Assembly (NCBI RefSeq): GCF_048541825.1
Contig: NZ_CP183332.1
Coordinates: forward strand, 2,108,001-2,172,000
DNA: 64,000 nucleotides
DNA from: Caulobacter sp048541825
Lineage (GTDB): Bacteria; Pseudomonadota; Alphaproteobacteria; Caulobacterales; Caulobacteraceae
Direction of reading: 5' to 3'
A program made the translations under genes and the position numbers. The notes under the pieces were generated by a model that saw only the letters and a program-made list of their open reading frames with translations, did no database searches and was not told where the DNA came from. Positions 51,484-60,094 of the stretch are shown piece after piece; the first letter of the stretch is position 1; each line of letters begins with the position of its first letter.

Positions 51484-52469
51484 CGCCGCTTGATCTGCTT
51501 CTTTGCGAACGGATCCTGATCGGCCTCGTCTTCAGAGAAGCCGAACTTGGCGAAGCCCGCCTTCAGCTCGGGGCTGATCGGCGCCTCGATGAACAGCATG
51601 CCCACCGACGGGTGCGGCAGCATCACCGAGCGGGCGTGCAGCTGCAGCTTCAGGCCTTCCGACAGCTGGGTCGACTTCTCGTCGCTGTATTTGGGGTCGC
51701 CCAGGATCGGGTGGCCGATGGCCTTCATGTGGGCGCGCAGCTGGTGCGTGCGACCGGTGTGCGGTCGCAGGGCCATGAAGGTGACGCGCGGACCGGCGCG
51801 GCTGATCGAGACGAACTCGGTCTCGGCCGGCTGGGCGTCCTTGTCCTTGGGTTCGGCGGGCACGACCAGTTCCCGGTCGCCGACGCCGCGCTTGGCGAGA
51901 TGCAGCTCGATCACGCCTTCGACCGGGTGCGGATTGCCCTGAACGATGGCCCAATAGGTCTTCTGCGCCTTGCGCTTGGCGAACGAGCCCGACAGGCGCG
52001 CCGCGGCGGCCGGGGTCTTGCCCAGCAGCAGCACGCCCGAGGTGTCGCGGTCGAGGCGGTGGACCAGCTTGGGCCGGTTGACGCCCTCGCCCCAAGCCGA
52101 CAGCAGCTTGTCGATGTGGTGGGTGGTCTTGGTGCCGCCCTGCACGGCCAGGCCGGCGGGCTTGTTCAGGGCCAGGACTTCCTCGTCCTCGTAAAGCACC
52201 AGCGACTTGGCAAACGCGATGTCGCGCTTGGACAGCACCAGCTTCTCGTCGGGATCAGGCGCGTCGGGCAGTGGCGGCACGCGCACCTGCGAGCCGGCCG
52301 CCAGCTTGGTGTCGGCCTTCACGCGCGAGCCGTCGACCCGCACCTGGCCGGAGCGGAACAGCTTGTTGAGCTGGATGTGGTTGAGGTGGGGCCAGCGGCG
52401 CTTGAACCAGCGGTCCACCCGGCTCCCGTCCTCGCCCGCGTCCACATAGAGCGTGCGTACTTCTTTCAT
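51480..52469 (-). CDS. RluC-type 23S rRNA pseudouridine synthase
   Basis: An N-terminal S4 domain (DRWFKRRWPHLNHIQLNKLF) precedes the pseudouridine synthase core with the catalytic Asp in LVHRLDRDTSGVLLLGK, then RPHTGRTHQLRAHM. ATG 52469 gives 329 residues. RluC isomerises uridines in 23S rRNA. The symbol is left open because RluD has the same layout. It overlaps crcB upstream and the TPR-oxygenase gene downstream by 4 bases each, so translation of the three is linked. Confidence 0.9.
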   Translation of the reverse strand: MKEVRTLYVDAGEDGSRVDRWFKRRWPHLNHIQLNKLFRSGQVRVDGSRVKADTKLAAGSQVRVPPLPDAPDPDEKLVLSKRDIAFAKSLVLYEDEEVLALNKPAGLAVQGGTKTTHHIDKLLSAWGEGVNRPKLVHRLDRDTSGVLLLGKTPAAAARLSGSFAKRKAQKTYWAIVQGNPHPVEGVIELHLAKRGVGDRELVVPAEPKDKDAQPAETEFVSISRAGPRVTFMALRPHTGRTHQLRAHMKAIGHPILGDPKYSDEKSTQLSEGLKLQLHARSVMLPHPSVGMLFIEAPISPELKAGFAKFGFSEDEADQDPFAKKQIKRR

Positions 52470-52852
52470 GCCGCGAACATCCTGCGGGCGATCAGAAGGC
52501 CCGCGTAAAGGGCCGCCACGGACAAAAGCACGCTGGCGGCGGAATAGGTGAAGGCCTGGCTGTAGTCGCGCTTCTGAATCATCAGCGCGGTCTCCAGCGA
52601 AAAGGCCGAGAAGGTCGTAAAGCCGCCCATGACGCCGACGGCGAGCAAAAGGCGGACCGGTTCGTGGTTGGCGTTGCCCCGGTGCGCCAGCCACGAGGCC
52701 AGCACGCCCATCAGGAAACCACCGATCACATTCACCGCGAAGGTGCCGTAAGGCCAAGCCGATCCCATCAGCCGGAGGGCCTGGGCGCCCACCAGATAGC
52801 GGGCGACCGAGCCGACGGCGCCGCCGGCAGCTACGAGAAGCAGTTTGGTCAT
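52466..52852 (-). CDS. crcB: fluoride exporter CrcB
   Basis: The 128-residue membrane protein has four hydrophobic helices and the Fluc motif GGFTTFSAFSLE, with GGAVGSVARYLV at the N-terminus and AVNVIGGFLMG. It forms a dual-topology fluoride channel that lets fluoride leave the cell. It begins with ATG overlapping the end of a possible 22-residue leader frame. No fluoride riboswitch is seen in the 140 bases upstream. It is coupled to rluC downstream by an ATGA overlap. Confidence 0.93.
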   Translation of the reverse strand: MTKLLLVAAGGAVGSVARYLVGAQALRLMGSAWPYGTFAVNVIGGFLMGVLASWLAHRGNANHEPVRLLLAVGVMGGFTTFSAFSLETALMIQKRDYSQAFTYSAASVLLSVAALYAGLLIARRMFAA

Positions 52853-52917
52853 TGGCTCCTTATGCGCCGAGCGGGGCCGAACGCCAAGTCGCGCACGGAT
52901 TTCTTCACGGTGAACAT
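52849..52917 (-). CDS. possible 22-residue leader peptide coupled to crcB
   Basis: A 23-codon frame (ATG 52917, TGA 52849-52851) encodes a basic peptide, FTVKKSVRDLAFGPARRIRS in its middle. Its stop overlaps the crcB ATG (ATGA) and AAGG lies about 10 bases before its start. It may be a translated leader; a chance frame is possible. Confidence 0.35.
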   Translation of the reverse strand: MFTVKKSVRDLAFGPARRIRSQ

Positions 52918-52995
52918 CGCTGGAAACCTTCTTTCCGAACGAGAGGTTAAGCGTGCCGACGGCATTCTGGCCGCTCCTCTTGTGAACCGAGCCCC

Positions 52996-54234
52996 ATGCC
53001 CTTCGACAGCAACGCCCAGGACGATACGACCCAGCGTCTCGCTCTGCCCGCCCCGGTCCTGCACCGGCTGGCCGGGAGCGAGCTGATCGCGCGCGGCTCG
53101 GTGAACGTCATCAGCGTCGGGGCCATTCGCGCCTGGGCCGGTGACTGGTGGTCGCAGAAGCGCGGCGATGTCTGGACCTATGTCGAGCGCAAGCTGGCCG
53201 AACACCTGGACCGCAACGACATGCGGGCCCGCATTTCCGACAGCGAATTCCTGATCGCCATGAACAGCGACCAGGGCCTGGCCGCCCAGGCCACCAGCGT
53301 CCGCATCCTCGAAGACGTGCTGACCCACCTGCTGGGCTCCGTCGACATGAGCGATCTGGGCATCAGCGCGGTCATCGGCCTGAACGGCGGCGAGGCCATC
53401 TGCCGCCGGATCGACGCGGCCACGGTGCTGGCGGCCCGGGGTCGTCGCGACTCCCAGCGCTCGCCGGTGCGTCGCGCGGTGGAGGCCGGCGACGAGGCGC
53501 GCCGCACGCCAGTGGCCTTCACCACCGCCGGCGGCGCGGCCCTGCGGGTCGACTTCACGCTGGAACATGTGATCAGCCTGCGCCGCAACGTGGCCACGGC
53601 GATCCGTATAGAGCCGGTGGTCACCCACCTGGCCAGCGGGCGTCAGGCCAATGCACGGGCGATCACCCGCCTGCCCGACCGCGACATCGCCTTTATCGAC
53701 GAGGCGACCCTGAAGTATGCCGCCGTGTTCGCGCGCGGTGCCCAGGGCCACAACGTTCCTGACCTGATCCTGCCGGCCTCGTTCCGCACCCTGGGCACCC
53801 AGCGCGGCCGCGACATGCTGACCGGGACGCCGGGCCTGTCGCTGGCCCTGCTGCGCGGCGGCGTGATGATCGAGCTGGTCGATATCACCCGCGGTACGCC
53901 CGCGGGCCGCCTGCTGGAAGTGGTTGGCCTGCTCAAGGCCCTGACACGCGGCGTCATCGCCCGGGTGCCGCCGGAGAAGGACTCCCTGCGCGGCCTGAAA
54001 GAGGCGCGCCTGAGCGGCCTGACGCTGGACGCCTCCGACCTCGCCGGTCCGGCCGAGAAGATCGCGACCGACATCATGAACTTCGGCCGCGACGCCAAGG
54101 GCGTGGCGCCGATGACCACCCTGCAGGGCCTGCCCGCCGATGGCTATTTCGCGGCGGCCGAGACGGCGGGCCTGACCCACGCGGCCCTGCGCGCCAACCA
54201 TCCGCTGTCAGCCAGGACGGCGGCGGCCGCCTAG
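52996..54234 (+). CDS. hypothetical protein, 412 residues, possibly degenerate GGDEF-EAL-like
   Basis: No family is recognised with confidence. The protein is soluble, with no signal peptide. Residues ~45-135 (GAIRAWAGDWWSQKRGDVWT, MRARISDSEFLIAMNSDQ) have the alternating pattern of a GGDEF-like fold, including a SDSEFLI segment where the GGDEF strand would be, but no GGDEF motif. The C-terminal half (residues ~210-400) might be a remnant EAL-like barrel. It diverges from crcB across a gap shared with the putative leader, and its stop overlaps that of a lipoprotein gene. It may be a Caulobacterales-specific regulator. Confidence 0.7.
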   Translation: MPFDSNAQDDTTQRLALPAPVLHRLAGSELIARGSVNVISVGAIRAWAGDWWSQKRGDVWTYVERKLAEHLDRNDMRARISDSEFLIAMNSDQGLAAQATSVRILEDVLTHLLGSVDMSDLGISAVIGLNGGEAICRRIDAATVLAARGRRDSQRSPVRRAVEAGDEARRTPVAFTTAGGAALRVDFTLEHVISLRRNVATAIRIEPVVTHLASGRQANARAITRLPDRDIAFIDEATLKYAAVFARGAQGHNVPDLILPASFRTLGTQRGRDMLTGTPGLSLALLRGGVMIELVDITRGTPAGRLLEVVGLLKALTRGVIARVPPEKDSLRGLKEARLSGLTLDASDLAGPAEKIATDIMNFGRDAKGVAPMTTLQGLPADGYFAAAETAGLTHAALRANHPLSARTAAAA

Positions 54235-54728
54235 ATCCTGCTGCGGCCGTAGCCCACCGAGCGGATGATCGCCTGGGCGATATAGACGTCAGCGTCACGC
54301 GGCGCCGGGCCCTTGCCGAACACCACTTCCAGCGAGCTCGTCACGGCGGGTCCGGGGCCAAGGTCGAAGCTTGTGCCGAGGCCCAGGCCAATCGCGCTGT
54401 GGCCGCCATAGCGGCTGGAACCCGCGCCCACCGACAGGCGCGGTCCATTACCGGCGCCCGTGCTCGAGATCAGGCGATCCGACACCCGAAACCAGTCATA
54501 GCCGTCGCGCACGGCCAGTTCCGCTGCGCGCAGCAGGGCATAGTCTGAAACCTGCTCGACGGGCGCGCCGGGGCCGCCCTGGAAGGTGACGCGGTAGCGG
54601 CCGGGCTCCAGCCGAAACTCCGAATAGCCGACGCTGGTTGGCGTGACCCTGGCGGCATAGAGCGTGGGCGCGCTGGCGCAGCCGCCGAGCAGCATGAGCG
54701 ACAGGGCCAGACCGGCGAGGCGTTTCAT
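54231..54728 (-). CDS. CC0125/CC1285-type lipoprotein
   Basis: A lipobox (LALSLMLLGGC) at residue ~17 predicts a lipid anchor. The mature part contains SEFRLEPGRYRVTFQGGPG, the YDWFRVSDR motif and a Gly-rich SVGAGSSRYGGHSAIGLGLG segment near the middle, which fit a Caulobacter lipoprotein family of unknown function. ATG 54728 is chosen because it starts the signal peptide; an upstream ATG at 54749 adds 7 residues. It is 165 residues long, and its stop overlaps the stop of the convergent hypothetical gene. Confidence 0.78.
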   Translation of the reverse strand: MKRLAGLALSLMLLGGCASAPTLYAARVTPTSVGYSEFRLEPGRYRVTFQGGPGAPVEQVSDYALLRAAELAVRDGYDWFRVSDRLISSTGAGNGPRLSVGAGSSRYGGHSAIGLGLGTSFDLGPGPAVTSSLEVVFGKGPAPRDADVYIAQAIIRSVGYGRSRI

Positions 54729-54758
54729 GGCGTTTCTCCTGACGGTCAAACGGCTTGG

Positions 54759-55553
54759 CTAGGCGCGCTGTTCCGGAAGCGGCAGGCCAAGCTTTTCCAG
54801 CATGGCGACCATATCGGCCGGGACCGGCGCGGCGATGCGGCGCTCGCCGCCCTCGGGATGCGGAAACACCAGCTGGGCGGCGTGCAGCATGAGGCGCGGA
54901 ACCGCCGTCCCGCCCAGCATCAGCGCTCCGCCATAGCGGCTGTCGCCCGAGATCGGCCGGCCGATCGAGGCCATGTGGACCCGAAGCTGGTGCATGCGGC
55001 CAGTGTCCGGCGACAGTTCCACCAAAGCCGCCGTCGCGTTGGACGACAGGGTGCGATAGCGGCTGCGGGCAGTCTCGGCGTCGGGGTGGTCGGGCAGGCA
55101 GACCCGCATATAGGCCTCGCGGCCGATCGACTCGCGGCGCAGCGGACTGTCAATCATGCCGCCCTTGGGCTCCGGCGCGCCCGGCGCGACGATGGCCATG
55201 TAGGACTTACGGAAGCGCTTGCCCATTAGGGCCTTGCCGAGGAACGCCGCCCCCGGCTTGGTCTTGGCGGTCAGGATGACGCCGGAAGTGTCGCGGTCCA
55301 GCCGGTGGATCAGCCGCGGACGCGGACGGCCGGGCCGCGCGAAGGTCCACAGCAGGTCGTCCAGCGTATGGGCCTGGATGCGGCCGCCTTGGCTGGACAG
55401 GCCGGCGGGCTTGTTCAGCACGATGACGCTGTCGTCCTCATGGATCACCCAGGACCGCGCCAGGGCGATCTCGTAGTCCGTCAGGGTGATGGGAGCGTCG
55501 GAGGCCTTGGGCTTGGGGGCGAGGGGCGGACGGCGGGGGGGACGCGTGGTCAT
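54759..55553 (-). CDS. RluA-family pseudouridine synthase without S4 domain
   Basis: The catalytic motif RLIHRLDRDTSGVILTAK and the later SPDTGRMHQLRVHMASIGRP identify the RluA superfamily. No S4 domain precedes it; the N-terminal 25 residues are a Pro/Arg-rich tail (RPPRRPPLAPKPKAS). ATG 55553 overlaps the rarA stop (ATGA). It is 264 residues long. It probably modifies a uridine in rRNA or tRNA. Together with the RluC-type gene at 51480, the window has two such enzymes. Confidence 0.9.
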   Translation of the reverse strand: MTTRPPRRPPLAPKPKASDAPITLTDYEIALARSWVIHEDDSVIVLNKPAGLSSQGGRIQAHTLDDLLWTFARPGRPRPRLIHRLDRDTSGVILTAKTKPGAAFLGKALMGKRFRKSYMAIVAPGAPEPKGGMIDSPLRRESIGREAYMRVCLPDHPDAETARSRYRTLSSNATAALVELSPDTGRMHQLRVHMASIGRPISGDSRYGGALMLGGTAVPRLMLHAAQLVFPHPEGGERRIAAPVPADMVAMLEKLGLPLPEQRA

Positions 55554-56851
55554 CGCCCGTCTTTGCGCAGCTTGTTCCACGCGTCCAGCCGTTCCCGAAC
55601 CTTGGCCTCAGCGCCGATCGGCTTGGGCTCATAGAACCGGGGCCGCGCCATGCCGTCCGGGAAGTAGTTCTGGCCCGAGACGCCGCCCTCGACATCGTGG
55701 TCGTAGGCGTAGCCATCGCCATAGCCGAGCGACTTCATCAGCTTGGTCGGGGCGTTGAGGATATGGGCCGGCGGGGCCAGGGAGCCGGTCTCCTTGGCGG
55801 CGCGCTTGGCGGCCTTGAAGGCGGTGTAGACGGCGTTGGACTTGGGGGCGCTGGCCATGTGGACCACGCACTGAGCCAGGGCCAGTTCGCCCTCGGGACT
55901 GCCCAGGAAGTCGAAGGCGTCCTTGGCGGCCGTGGTCAGGAGCAGGGAAAGCGGATCGGCCGCGCCGATGTCCTCGGACGCCATCCGCACCAGGCGCCGC
56001 GCGATGAACAGCGGATCCTCGCCGCCCTCCAGCATGCGCGCCAGCCAGTAGAGCGCCGCGTCCGGATCGCTGCCCCGCACCGATTTGTGCAGGGCCGAGA
56101 CGAGGTTGTAGTGCTCCTCGCGGTTCTTGTCGTAGGCGGGCCGGCGCTTCTGCAGGAACTGGCCCAGTTGCACGGCATTGAGCGGCGTGTCCGTGCCGAC
56201 CGACAGCAGGGTCTCGGTCAGGGTCAGCAGGTAGCGGCCGTCGCCGTCGGCCATGGCGATCAGGGTGAAGCGCGCCTCCGGATCCAGCGGCAGCTTGCGG
56301 CCTTCGACCGCTTCAGCCTTGGCCAGCAGGGCTTCCAGCGCGTCCTCATCCAGGCGCTTGAGCACGAAGACCTGACAGCGCGACAGCAGAGCGCCGTTCA
56401 GCTCGAACGACGGGTTCTCGGTGGTGGCCCCGACCAGGGTGATCACCCCCTCCTCCACGAACGGCAGGAAACCGTCCTGCTGGGCGCGGTTGAAGCGGTG
56501 GATCTCGTCGACGAACAACAGGGTGCTCTGGCCGGCCATGCGTCGGCCGCGCGCCTGCTCGAAGGCCTTCTTCAGGTCGGCGACGCCCGAAAACACCGCC
56601 GAGATCTGCTGGAACTCATAGCCGCCGGCCTTGGCCAGCAGGCGGGCGATGGTGGTCTTGCCGGTGCCGGGCGGGCCCCACAGGATCATCGACGAAAGGC
56701 GCTTGGCCGCCGCCATCCGGCCGATCGGCCCCTCGGGACCCAGCAGGTGCTCCTGCCCCACCACCTGGTCCAGCGTCTGGGGCCGCAGACGCTCGGCGAG
56801 CGGCGTCGGCGCATGCGGCGTCAGGCCGGCGGCTTGGAAAAGATCGGACAT
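55550..56851 (-). CDS. rarA: replication-associated recombination protein A
   Basis: This clamp-loader-like AAA+ ATPase (also MgsA) has Walker A WGPPGTGKTTIARLL, Walker B LLFVDEIHRFNRAQQDGFLP, sensor 1 VGATTENPSFELN and the C-terminal MgsA domain with GYAYDHDVEGGVSGQNYFPD. It acts at stalled replication forks. ATG 56851 is chosen over the longer frame because it matches the family start SDLFQ. It is 433 residues long. It is coupled to the RluA gene by an ATGA overlap. Confidence 0.94.
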   Translation of the reverse strand: MSDLFQAAGLTPHAPTPLAERLRPQTLDQVVGQEHLLGPEGPIGRMAAAKRLSSMILWGPPGTGKTTIARLLAKAGGYEFQQISAVFSGVADLKKAFEQARGRRMAGQSTLLFVDEIHRFNRAQQDGFLPFVEEGVITLVGATTENPSFELNGALLSRCQVFVLKRLDEDALEALLAKAEAVEGRKLPLDPEARFTLIAMADGDGRYLLTLTETLLSVGTDTPLNAVQLGQFLQKRRPAYDKNREEHYNLVSALHKSVRGSDPDAALYWLARMLEGGEDPLFIARRLVRMASEDIGAADPLSLLLTTAAKDAFDFLGSPEGELALAQCVVHMASAPKSNAVYTAFKAAKRAAKETGSLAPPAHILNAPTKLMKSLGYGDGYAYDHDVEGGVSGQNYFPDGMARPRFYEPKPIGAEAKVRERLDAWNKLRKDGR

Positions 56852-56886
56852 GGGCGCAGGTTTACGAAATCCCGGGAGGAACCACC

Positions 56887-57306
56887 ATGACCAACGACGG
56901 CGATCCGACACGCGGCCCCGAAGATGGGGTCACGCCCTATCTTTCTGTCGTCGGAGCCAAGGCCGCTGTCGCCTTCTACCAACAGGCCTTCGGCGCTCAG
57001 GAGACGTTCCGCAACACCGCCGACGACGGCGAGCGGCTGATGCACTCGCGAATGCTGATCAACGGCGCCTGGGTGATGGTCTCCGACCACTTCTCCGAAA
57101 TGATGGGCGGCGCGCCCTTTACCCCGCCAGCCTCGGTGACCCTACACCTGCAGGTCGACGACGCCGATGTCTGGTGGAACCGCGCTGTGGCCGCCGGTGC
57201 GACCATTCGCTTCCCTCTGGCCGACCAGTTCTGGGGCGACCGCTTCGGCATGATCGTCGATCCGTTCGGCCACTGCTGGTCCATCGCCTCGAAGATCAAG
57301 GGATAG
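56887..57306 (+). CDS. VOC family protein (PhnB-like glyoxalase fold)
   Basis: The 139-residue protein has the PhnB-type opening VTPYLSVVGAKAAVAFYQQA and the closing DPFGHCWSIASKIKG, with WGDRFGMIVDPFGH carrying probable metal or substrate ligands. PhnB-like members of the vicinal oxygen chelate superfamily are often uncharacterised. The gene diverges from rarA across 35 bases and converges with the degP-like gene. AGGAGG lies 7 bases before the start. Confidence 0.85.
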   Translation: MTNDGDPTRGPEDGVTPYLSVVGAKAAVAFYQQAFGAQETFRNTADDGERLMHSRMLINGAWVMVSDHFSEMMGGAPFTPPASVTLHLQVDDADVWWNRAVAAGATIRFPLADQFWGDRFGMIVDPFGHCWSIASKIKG

Positions 57307-57329
57307 CCCCCGATCTTCGAGGCTTGAGA

Positions 57330-58763
57330 TCAGGTGTTGAACCGCGCCGTGATCCGCTGGCCGCCGCGCTCGATGGTCACGGTCCAGGCCCGGCCGCCGC
57401 TGTTCGACAGAGCGGCCAGGTCAGAGACCGTGTTGATCGGCCGGCCATTGACCTCGCGGATGAAGTCGCCGGGACGCAGGCCGGCGCTCAGCGCGAAACC
57501 CTGGCCGATCTTGCTGACCAGCACGCCCCGGCCCGCGAACGGGTCGGCGCCCAGATCCTGGGCCACAGCCGGCGACAGGTTCAGCACCGTGGCGCCGTCG
57601 AAGGGGTTGCGGCCGGTCAGGGTCTTCTCGTCCCGGGCCGGGCTTTCGGGCGCGGCCTCGGCGCGGACGGTCAGGGTCTGCTCGCGCTCGCCGCGGCGGA
57701 TGACCATCGGCACGCGGTCACCGACCTTGTGGGTGCCGATCGCGAAGGCGCCGCCGCCCTCGTCATTCACGACGCTACCGTCGATCGACAGGATGATGTC
57801 GCTTTCCTGCAGCCCCGCCTTGTCGGCCGAGGAACCGGGATAGACCTGGGCCACCAGCACGCCGCGCGGCGCGGGCATGCCCAGGCTGCGGGCGATCTCG
57901 GCGGTGACGGGTTGGCCCTTCACGCCCAGCCACGGCCGCACCACGCTGTGGCCGCCGCCCAGGGCGGCGTTGACCACCTGCTTGACCACGGCGGCGGGAA
58001 TGGCGAAGCCCACCCCACTGGACGAGCCCGAGCGCGAGATGATGAAGGTGTTGATGCCGATCAGGTCGCCGTCCATGTCGACCAGCGGACCGCCGGAATT
58101 GCCCGGATTGATCGAGGCGTCGGTCTGGATATAGCTGCCGAAATCGGCCGCGCCGACATCGGTGCGGGCCATGGCCGAGATGATGCCGTTGGTCACGGTC
58201 TGACCGACGCCGAACGGATTGCCCAGGGCCAGCACCAGATCGCCGACCTCCAGCTGTTCCTGATCGTCGATGGCCATGACCGGCAGCCGCTCGCCCTTGG
58301 TGTCAATCTTCAGCACGGCCAGATCGGCGCGCGGATCATCGAGCAGGACAGTGGCGATGAACTCGCGACGGTCGGCCAGCTGGACGGTGATCTCGCCGCG
58401 GCCTTCGACGATGCCCTCGATATTGTGATGGTTGGTGATGATCACCCCATCGGCGCGGACGATGGCGCCTGAGCCCAGCGAGCCCTGCACCTGTTCGCGC
58501 GGCACGCCGCCGCCGCCCATGAACATGTCCCAGAACGGATCCCGCGCCTGGGTCCGCACGACCCGGCGGCTGGCGACATTGACCACGGCCGGGGCGGCCT
58601 TCTTCACGACCGGCGAGAACGAGGCCTTCATCGAGGCCGGATCACTGGGCGCACGTCGGGTGGGCTGGGCCAGGTCCGGGATCGCCTGGGCGCTGGACGG
58701 GCCTTGCGGCGAACAGGCCGCCAGCAGGATCAGGGCGGGGAACAAAGCGCGATGGGCTCGCAT
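57330..58763 (-). CDS. DegP/HtrA-type periplasmic serine protease, lipoprotein
   Basis: A lipobox (LFPALILLAAC) suggests membrane anchoring. The protease triad is His in ITNHHNIEG, Asp in DPRADLAVLKID and Ser in NPGNSGGPLVD, with GVGFAIPAAVV following. Two PDZ domains occupy residues ~290-370 and ~400-475. ATG 58763 is chosen over a longer frame because it starts the signal; length 477. It degrades or refolds damaged envelope proteins. The His motif reads TNHHNIEG rather than the common TNxHVV. It stands alone. Confidence 0.92.
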   Translation of the reverse strand: MRAHRALFPALILLAACSPQGPSSAQAIPDLAQPTRRAPSDPASMKASFSPVVKKAAPAVVNVASRRVVRTQARDPFWDMFMGGGGVPREQVQGSLGSGAIVRADGVIITNHHNIEGIVEGRGEITVQLADRREFIATVLLDDPRADLAVLKIDTKGERLPVMAIDDQEQLEVGDLVLALGNPFGVGQTVTNGIISAMARTDVGAADFGSYIQTDASINPGNSGGPLVDMDGDLIGINTFIISRSGSSSGVGFAIPAAVVKQVVNAALGGGHSVVRPWLGVKGQPVTAEIARSLGMPAPRGVLVAQVYPGSSADKAGLQESDIILSIDGSVVNDEGGGAFAIGTHKVGDRVPMVIRRGEREQTLTVRAEAAPESPARDEKTLTGRNPFDGATVLNLSPAVAQDLGADPFAGRGVLVSKIGQGFALSAGLRPGDFIREVNGRPINTVSDLAALSNSGGRAWTVTIERGGQRITARFNT

Positions 58764-58846
58764 GGGTGTGGAGCGTCTCCTTGGAAGCGACCCGGACATC
58801 GCCTGAGCTTTCGGGCGCATTAATGGCCGCGCGGCGTCCTGACCGG

Positions 58847-60094
58847 TCAGGCCGGGCGCGGCTCGGCTGAGATAGGGTGGGCGAAACGGAACGCCAGAGC
58901 CGTGCCGGCCAGCATCAGCGCCGCGGCGATCAGCACCGGCAGGCCGGGCATATGCAGGGTCGCGTCGTGCCGCACCACCCAGGCGAACGGCGCCAGATAC
59001 AGCGTCGGCCCGATGATCGATGTAATGCCCATCATCGCCGAATTGGCGCCCTGCAGCTGTCCCTGTTGCTGGGGCGAGACCCGGCGGGTCATCAGGCCCT
59101 GCAATCCCGGCTGGATCAGACCCGAGAACGCGAAGATCGGCAGACCGCAAAGATATAGCCAGCCCGTCGGGGCCAGGGCGTAGATCAGAAAGCCGACAAA
59201 GCCGCAGAACAGGCCGATCAGCAGCGCGCCGCGCTCGCCCACCGCCTTGACGATCCGGCCGACCAGCAGGGCCTGCAACAGAATTCCGGAAATGCCACTG
59301 GCCATCAGGGTCAGGCCGATGGTCTGGACCGACCACTGATAGCGAAAGCCCATATACAGCACGAAAACCGACGGCAGAACGTTGTGGGCTAGCTGGAACA
59401 GGAAGCCGACACCGGCCAGGCCCAGCAGGTCAGGCTTGCTCCGCAGCAGGGCCAGCGAGCCGAGCGGGTTGGCCTTTTTCCAGTCGAAGGTCTTGATCCG
59501 GCGCTCAGGCGGCAGGGACTCGGGCAGCACGAAATAGCCGTACAGCCAGTTGCACAGGGCCAGGGCCGCGCAGACCAGGAACGGCAGGCGGTGATCGAAC
59601 TGCCATAGCCAGCCGCCCAGAGCCGGACCGAAGGTGAAGCCGACGCCGAAAGCCGCCCCCATCAAGCCAAAACCCTTGGCGCGATTTTCCGGCGTGGTGA
59701 CGTCGGCCACATAGGCCCCGGCAGTCGAGAAGCTGGCCGCCGTCATGCCGTTGAACACCCGGCCGACAAACAGCCACCACAGGCTGGGCGCGAAGGCCAT
59801 GAACAGGAAGTCGACACCCAGGCCGAAGATCGAGGTCAGGATCACCGGGCGACGGCCAAAGCGGTCGGACAACAGGCCCAGGATCGGCGCGCAGATGAAC
59901 TGCATCACGCCCCAGGTGGTGGCGAACAGCACGTTCCAAAGGGCGGCGTCGGCCGTGTCGCCGCCGTTGAACCGCTTCACAAGCTCGGGCAGCACCGGGA
60001 TCATGACGCCCAGCGACAGCACGTCCATCGAGGCGGTGACGAAGATAAAGCCCAGCGCCGCCTTTCGGCGTCCGCCCGTGATGGTCTGAGTCAT
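58847..60094 (-). CDS. MFS transporter, TetA-like
   Basis: Twelve hydrophobic helices are present. The MFS loop motif GLLSDRFGRRPVILTS lies between helices 2 and 3, and ADVTTPENRAKGFGLMGAAF between helices 4 and 5 is typical of tetracycline-type drug/proton antiporters. ATG 60094 is chosen because it overlaps the preceding SRPBCC gene's stop (ATGA) and fits the family start. It is 415 residues long. It is last in a VOC-ArsR-SRPBCC-MFS operon, so it may export the compound that induces the operon. Confidence 0.9.
   Translation of the reverse strand: MTQTITGGRRKAALGFIFVTASMDVLSLGVMIPVLPELVKRFNGGDTADAALWNVLFATTWGVMQFICAPILGLLSDRFGRRPVILTSIFGLGVDFLFMAFAPSLWWLFVGRVFNGMTAASFSTAGAYVADVTTPENRAKGFGLMGAAFGVGFTFGPALGGWLWQFDHRLPFLVCAALALCNWLYGYFVLPESLPPERRIKTFDWKKANPLGSLALLRSKPDLLGLAGVGFLFQLAHNVLPSVFVLYMGFRYQWSVQTIGLTLMASGISGILLQALLVGRIVKAVGERGALLIGLFCGFVGFLIYALAPTGWLYLCGLPIFAFSGLIQPGLQGLMTRRVSPQQQGQLQGANSAMMGITSIIGPTLYLAPFAWVVRHDATLHMPGLPVLIAAALMLAGTALAFRFAHPISAEPRPA

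Noticed and set aside
52853..52990. Fluoride riboswitch upstream of crcB
   Set aside because: The conserved crcB-motif segments were not found in the 140 bases before the start.
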